A DNA stretch of 64,000 nucleotides, from assembly GCF_010015445.1 (NCBI RefSeq), contig NC_053115.1:9618024-9682023 (forward strand), in the 5' to 3' direction. This stretch comes from Perca fluviatilis (lineage: Eukaryota; Chordata; Actinopteri; Perciformes; Percidae). A program made the translations under genes and the position numbers. The notes under the pieces were generated by a model. That model did no database searches. It worked only from the letters and a program-made list of their open reading frames with translations, and was not told the DNA's origin. Position 1 is the first letter of the stretch. Each line of letters starts with the position of its first letter. This document shows, piece by piece, positions 59,290 to 64,000 of this stretch.

Positions 59290-62200
59290 ACCAGCCCACT
59301 TCCTTTGTTCCTTCGCCAGTTCATCCTAGGTGCCACGTACATTGTAGCCTACTCTGGGTTTCAAACAACCTGAACCTTACTCTGACTCTGCTCCTGAACC
59401 TGGAACTTAATCTGAATCTGCCTCTCTGTCAACCACTACCAGAACCTGCTTTCTTGCCTACAGCTGAACAAGAACACCTGCCTGTAAAATTATTCATGCA
59501 ACAAATCATTGAACTGCACAAGTCTGCCTGTTTCATCTGTGTTTGGATCCTTCCCTTACTTCTTGCATTCCCCAGCGTGACAAAGTTGTTTGTAGCCATA
59601 TGACTGTTACAAAAATGATTCATGTAAGTGGTTTGGTTTTTTTATTTGCCAACTCTACATGATTGGTTTAAGTTTAGGCAACGTAAGAAAGTTCAATAAT
59701 GATTGTTGTTAGGGTAAAAAAAACAATTACAGAGTTGTCTAAAGGCCTTTGCAAACCAAGTCCATATTTTTCGTACTCGTTCAGATATTGCTTTTTTTCT
59801 TCCCCTGTCTCCACTGTCTGTTTTCTTTAAGACACTAAGTAGTCTGTAACTGTGTGTCTGTCACTCTCTATCTCTCTCTATTCCTCTCTCTCTCTCACCT
59901 ACCCTCTCAGCTGTTATAAATTGCAGAAAAACTTTCATCTGAGCACAATGCAGTTAGCTCACATGTTATTCTTGTTGCTTCACATTGTGTTACCATACCC
60001 ATCTCCTTCAGCTTCTTCATTCAACAGCTAATGCAAGTGAACACATTTCCAATCCAATGAAAATTGTTACGCACAGAAAATAACACTGAGTACTATGCGT
60101 TTTATTATTCTAGCAGCTAGGATTATTTTGTGGTTGCATTCTATTCAAAGTCAAAGCCTGCTAGCAACTGAGTTAATTACGTGGGGGGCAATGATAGCAC
60201 TAGTCCTAAACGGCTAATGAAAGGGACTGCAGATGCAAATTAGCCTGTATGGCTAAATCTGGCACATTTACATGTTGGACTCAAGTGCTCATGTCTATTA
60301 ATGTGCATTGTCCCTTCTTAAATAAGTAAACATAAAACCTAAACATTAGCAAGAAGCTATCGTGTGTAAATCTGTTGATGCATTTTTAAAAATTACTGCC
60401 TGACCTGTTCTACACTATTATTTTTGAACACATCAGTATCAAAAACACACATAGATATTGAATGATATTTGCTCCCTCGGCTGTTTGTTGGTCCTGAAAG
60501 GTCTTGATGCAGCAAATGTCGCCCATTGGTATTCTTTCCTCAGATGTTGGTGCAGCAGGCAGCATTTGAGTATCACTTATTTGGAGCCAGTCCCAAACTG
60601 ATGCTGCAGTCTATCATATCCCACATATCCAGCACTATTGCTTTTCTAAGAACCGGTGGAATGTAATTAACTTAATTTACTCAAATATTGTACCAAAGCA
60701 CAAATTTGAGGTCGTGGCACAATTTATTTTTTCTCTATTACCCTCCTACGTTCATTCCCTCCCTTCCGTCTGCTTGCCATCCTTCCTTCTTTTCCTTGTC
60801 AACTGATCTTATTTATCGTATTTACATATGAGCAGTAACCCAACCTTTGTGGAACATTAACTATACTAAGATCCAAAACAGTGTAAGACAAGAAGGCCGT
60901 TGCATATATAAACAGTTTTAGACAAACAAGCAATGTCGTCATCAATCATCATTTTCAATATACATATAAAGATCCACAGTAAATAAGTAAAGTACAGTAT
61001 TTAGACAGTAAATCTGTGTTGTATGTCAGTCTGGACAGGATTGCACAAACTTGGGGTCTAATTGCAGATTCTGTTTCCTGCAGAGCTTCCCCTGCATGTC
61101 AGAGGAATCAAAGCAGAGGAAAGAGAGGGAAACATATTGTCAAAGAGATGATGACGAGTCTTTCATTATTTTACCTGTAAGGCTTTAAACTAGGAAAAAT
61201 GTTTTAAAAAAATCACAGACAAAGCCAGTACCAGTCAACCCAATCGCCAGACAAGAGGGACAATATTGGACGGTTTTGCAAACCCTTGATTATGTTCAGC
61301 GATATCTTTTTATATCCATTGCCAGTTTGATGCTAAACAAACCTACAGGAACCTACAGCATGAGAGTGAGTAAAGTGATATCATGAAGACATGGTCACCA
61401 ACGGTAACCAAAGTTTCTCTCGTAAAGGACTTTCCCGGAGATTACACTGTAGTACCAGAATCGTCTTATTGTTCAACTTCAGTTAAATCACCTTTTTCAC
61501 ATCACATGTACTGCAGTATGTGCTCAAGAGTGTTTATGAGTGCTGTGTACTTTCATAGACGTTCACATCTCTCTGCAGTGGCACAGCCAGTTTTACCCCC
61601 TTGGATGACTGTGTTTCCATGATTCCTTGTTTTAGTGTGACCCACCATATGGCTCAGCTCTTTTACACTTATGAGCTCATCTCAGGTCCATTCACATCTT
61701 TCCTAGAAACACTGCCATAGGATCATTTATATTGTGGTGTGTGTCTCTCTGTCACGCACTCCCAGACACACTATCTTCCTGAGAATAACTACACAGCAAA
61801 GAGATTAGCATTCTTGCTCTTTGAGTACTTAAATTCGTCAAACTAAATTTGATTAGCCATGTTAGGTTATTTTTGTTTGTCCCCACAAAATATATTTTGC
61901 CTTTTTATAGAACTTCCTGTGAAAGCCTCATAGTATGTTTGAGAAGATAAAGGGCACTTCAGATAGACATTTAACAAAGTTTAAGGGCATCACTGCATGG
62001 TTAACTCCATGATACAATTCAGTGACACAGCACTGTGTCACCCTCTGGTTTGCACTGTTTTGTTCAGTTGCCCAACATTTTGTGTCTGAAGTTTCTTCTC
62101 CCCTTAAAGAGAAAAAATGTATTGCATCTCCAAGATTCTCCCCAAAAAATCCTGATACTCATAAACAAAAGATTTTGTGGCGCACATCTGGATTTCCCTC

Positions 62201-63100
62201 AGATTAAACATCCCGAATGTGACCTGAGCTGGAAACGATTTGTTCACCGGCTGTGTCGTCACTCCTGCCAAGAGGCAAGAGGGCGGGGTGGGGATGGTGG
62301 TGGTGTTGGGGTGTGGAGTGATGATTCCTGTGAAAGGATATGGTGAATATACAGAGTTCCTCTGGTCTAAAGATTTGGTTGGGTAGTAGTATGATACATG
62401 GTTGTGTTTGAAGATGTAATCTGCCGTTTGATTTTCATTCAACGGGCAGGATGGGAGGGTGCCGGGTCCCTGCTCCCCTGGGCTACCACATTCAACCCAT
62501 ATCAGGGTCAGGCAGCCTCTCTTATAAACACTGATTAAAACACTGGAAATGGCTGCCCGGCTAAAAGCTCATGCTGACAAGATCCAACAGGATGGAGTGA
62601 CACTATGGAAGACAAGCCTAAAGTGAAATTAAAGTCCATAATGTACATCTGTTATGATTCTAACTGAGGTCCACTTTGTGGGTCTACTTACAGAGACATT
62701 TGATCTTAAATTAAACAATGATTCCCTTCCTCTTTACCTCTGTCATCTCTTCATTTAGTCTTTAAATCTGCAAAAGAGAATGACGTGTCATTTATCGTTA
62801 ACATCATCAAAGCATGCAGTGCAGGACGGTGCTTATCTCAGCATCTAAAACATATGCCCTAGGTCCAGAGAGCACTGCTGAGTAGATTTCAGCAGTTTTA
62901 TAACAACCAGGCAGAGAAAGAAAAGGAGACGGATGTCAGCAGCTGTAGCCCCACATGGAGCCCGTATGGAAAAACTCACTGATTACACACAATAACACAA
63001 GAATGAGATGTGTGGTTTCATCAAGCAGCATTCATTTTCTCCTATTTTCCGTTTGAACATAATTATTGACTTTCATACTTTCAATGTTAGATCTCTGGTA
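59290..63100. other. Intergenic, one repeat fragment only
   Basis: At 60655-60720 GTGGAATGTAATTAACTTAA, TTTACTCAAATATTGTACC and CACAAATTTGAGG resemble a common fish repeat. Otherwise nothing recognised. Confidence 0.5.
60655..60720. repeat. Fragment of fish repeat (GTGGAATGTAA type)
   Basis: Short decayed match to the teleost repeat in which GTGGAATGTAAC.AAGTA..TTTACTCAAGTA recurs. Confidence 0.5.
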
Positions 63101-63109
63101 AAAAAAAAA

Positions 63110-63290
63110 GCACAACGGAGCTCACCCAGTAAGAGTGTTCGCCCCATGTTGGCTGAGTCCTGCAGCGGCGCAGGATTCGAATCCGACCTGCTGCCCTTTG
63201 CTTCGTGTCATCCTCCATCTCTCTCCCCCTTTCATATCTATCCCCTTTCAAATGGGAAAAACCCCCAAAAGATAATCTTTAAAAAACAAA
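63110..63290 (+). mobile_element. tRNA-derived SINE
   Basis: A decayed A-box (AGCTCACCCAGTAAGAGTG) and an intact B-box (GGATTCGAATCC, 63173-63184) sit about 35 bp apart, as in a tRNA head. They are followed by the fish SINE body TGCCCTTTGC..GTGTCATCCTCCATCTCTCT and an A-rich tail. Not a functional tRNA: no cloverleaf. Confidence 0.8.
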
Positions 63291-64000
63291 TAACACAGCT
63301 ATTGTGCTATTACAGGATGATATACTGTATGTAAAATGATTAGAGAAAAAAATTTAAATGCAATAATGACTGCATTTTTGAATACATTTGGCATTGTTTC
63401 TGTATGATAATCACAGTGAAATTATTCCAACAGAGGCAGACTTAAAACATACCCTGTTCGATGCACACAAAGAGCTTTTCCAGAGCAATTCCATTGGAAG
63501 TAAAACCTCTTGGAGACATCCTTAAATGAACACTTGAAAACTGTAATTAGAGCATCTGTGGCAATACCAGTGTCACGACACACAAGTGTTGCTCTGTCCT
63601 CCCCTTGCCAAACTCGAGCAGTATTTCTGAATGAACAACAACAAAACATCAGAAAACATCAGAAAACATCAGAAAAAATCTGTTAAATCTGATTTAACTG
63701 ACTCTTTTTGCATGTCTGAGGGGAGCACAGCAAGCTGGGTAATCTTAGGGGGGGCTGTTGGGCTGGCTCATAACTGCCCTTTGCCCTGCAGAGCACTTAG
63801 TGGCTGTCTTATCAGATAAAAGCAAAAACTGAAGGAATCATCAGGTAAAAGCTTTAAACGAATGAAATGGAAATGATGTAATCAGATTCATCTGTTGCTC
63901 ATTTAATTGACCGGGCCTCATGTAGCGAGTTTGCAAATAGAGGTGAGCCTTTTCTTTCAACGGCTGCAATAGTCTATACTGCAGCACTTTATTGTTTAAA
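63291..64000. other. Intergenic, nothing recognised
   Basis: A short direct repeat of AAACATCAG (63645-63675) is all that stands out. Confidence 0.5.

Noticed and set aside
63110..63190. tRNA gene
   Set aside because: Has A and B boxes but no cloverleaf pairing; it is the head of a SINE.

Overview
The window looks like ray-finned fish (probably percomorph teleost) nuclear DNA. Its genes are split into small exons with GT-AG borders, long CA/TG microsatellites are frequent, and the interspersed repeats are typical of fish: hAT, piggyBac, TTAA-target elements, a tRNA-derived SINE and an L1-like LINE. I see no bacterial, organellar or viral gene content.

The only recognisable protein-coding gene is the 3' half of magi1 (membrane-associated guanylate kinase, WW and PDZ domain containing 1) on the + strand. 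Exons run from 7925 to 31553 and encode the linker before PDZ4, then PDZ4, PDZ5, PDZ6 (six-PDZ numbering) and the C-terminal tail. The PDZ1, guanylate-kinase, WW and PDZ2-3 exons must lie to the left, so roughly the first 7 kb is intron of the full-length gene. Every exon junction agrees in phase. The sequence also supports a candidate internal first exon (about 7131-7356) that joins in phase to exon 7925, a 45-nt in-frame cassette exon (8425-8469), and three alternative C-termini: (a) read-through of exon 26340 to a stop at 26526-26528, with a poly(A) signal at 28024; (b) direct splicing to the last exon, giving a 408-residue Arg/His/Ser-rich tail ending in DLSI; (c) inclusion of an 80-nt exon (28204-28283), which shifts the last exon into another frame and ends after 21 residues. 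The same last-exon bases therefore code in two frames, and human MAGI1 appears to do the same.

From about 32.4 kb to the end I see no convincing gene. This region holds transposable elements, several with exact target-site duplications. The most striking is a stack at 40516-43555: a TTAA-target element with 337-bp inverted arms, carrying a degraded cysteine-rich (P2X7 C-terminus-like) reading frame, contains a 9-bp-TSD element, which in turn contains a piggyBac-type and a hAT-type insertion. Other dated or bounded insertions are hAT derivatives at 8632-9261 and 13005-13658, a 917-bp foldback at 28883-29799 inside the last magi1 intron, two opposed copies of another 9-bp-TSD element (33200-33599 and 53563-54017), TTAA elements at 36657-37633 and 51853-52545, and a truncated LINE with an 18-bp TSD at 50497-51191.

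Functionally, the gene product is a junctional and synaptic scaffold. The internal first exon would make a product lacking the guanylate-kinase and WW modules, and the C-terminal choice would add or remove the basic tail. Repeats sit at places where they could influence that choice: a CA repeat 32 nt from a weak acceptor, and a long hairpin between the alternative and terminal exons.
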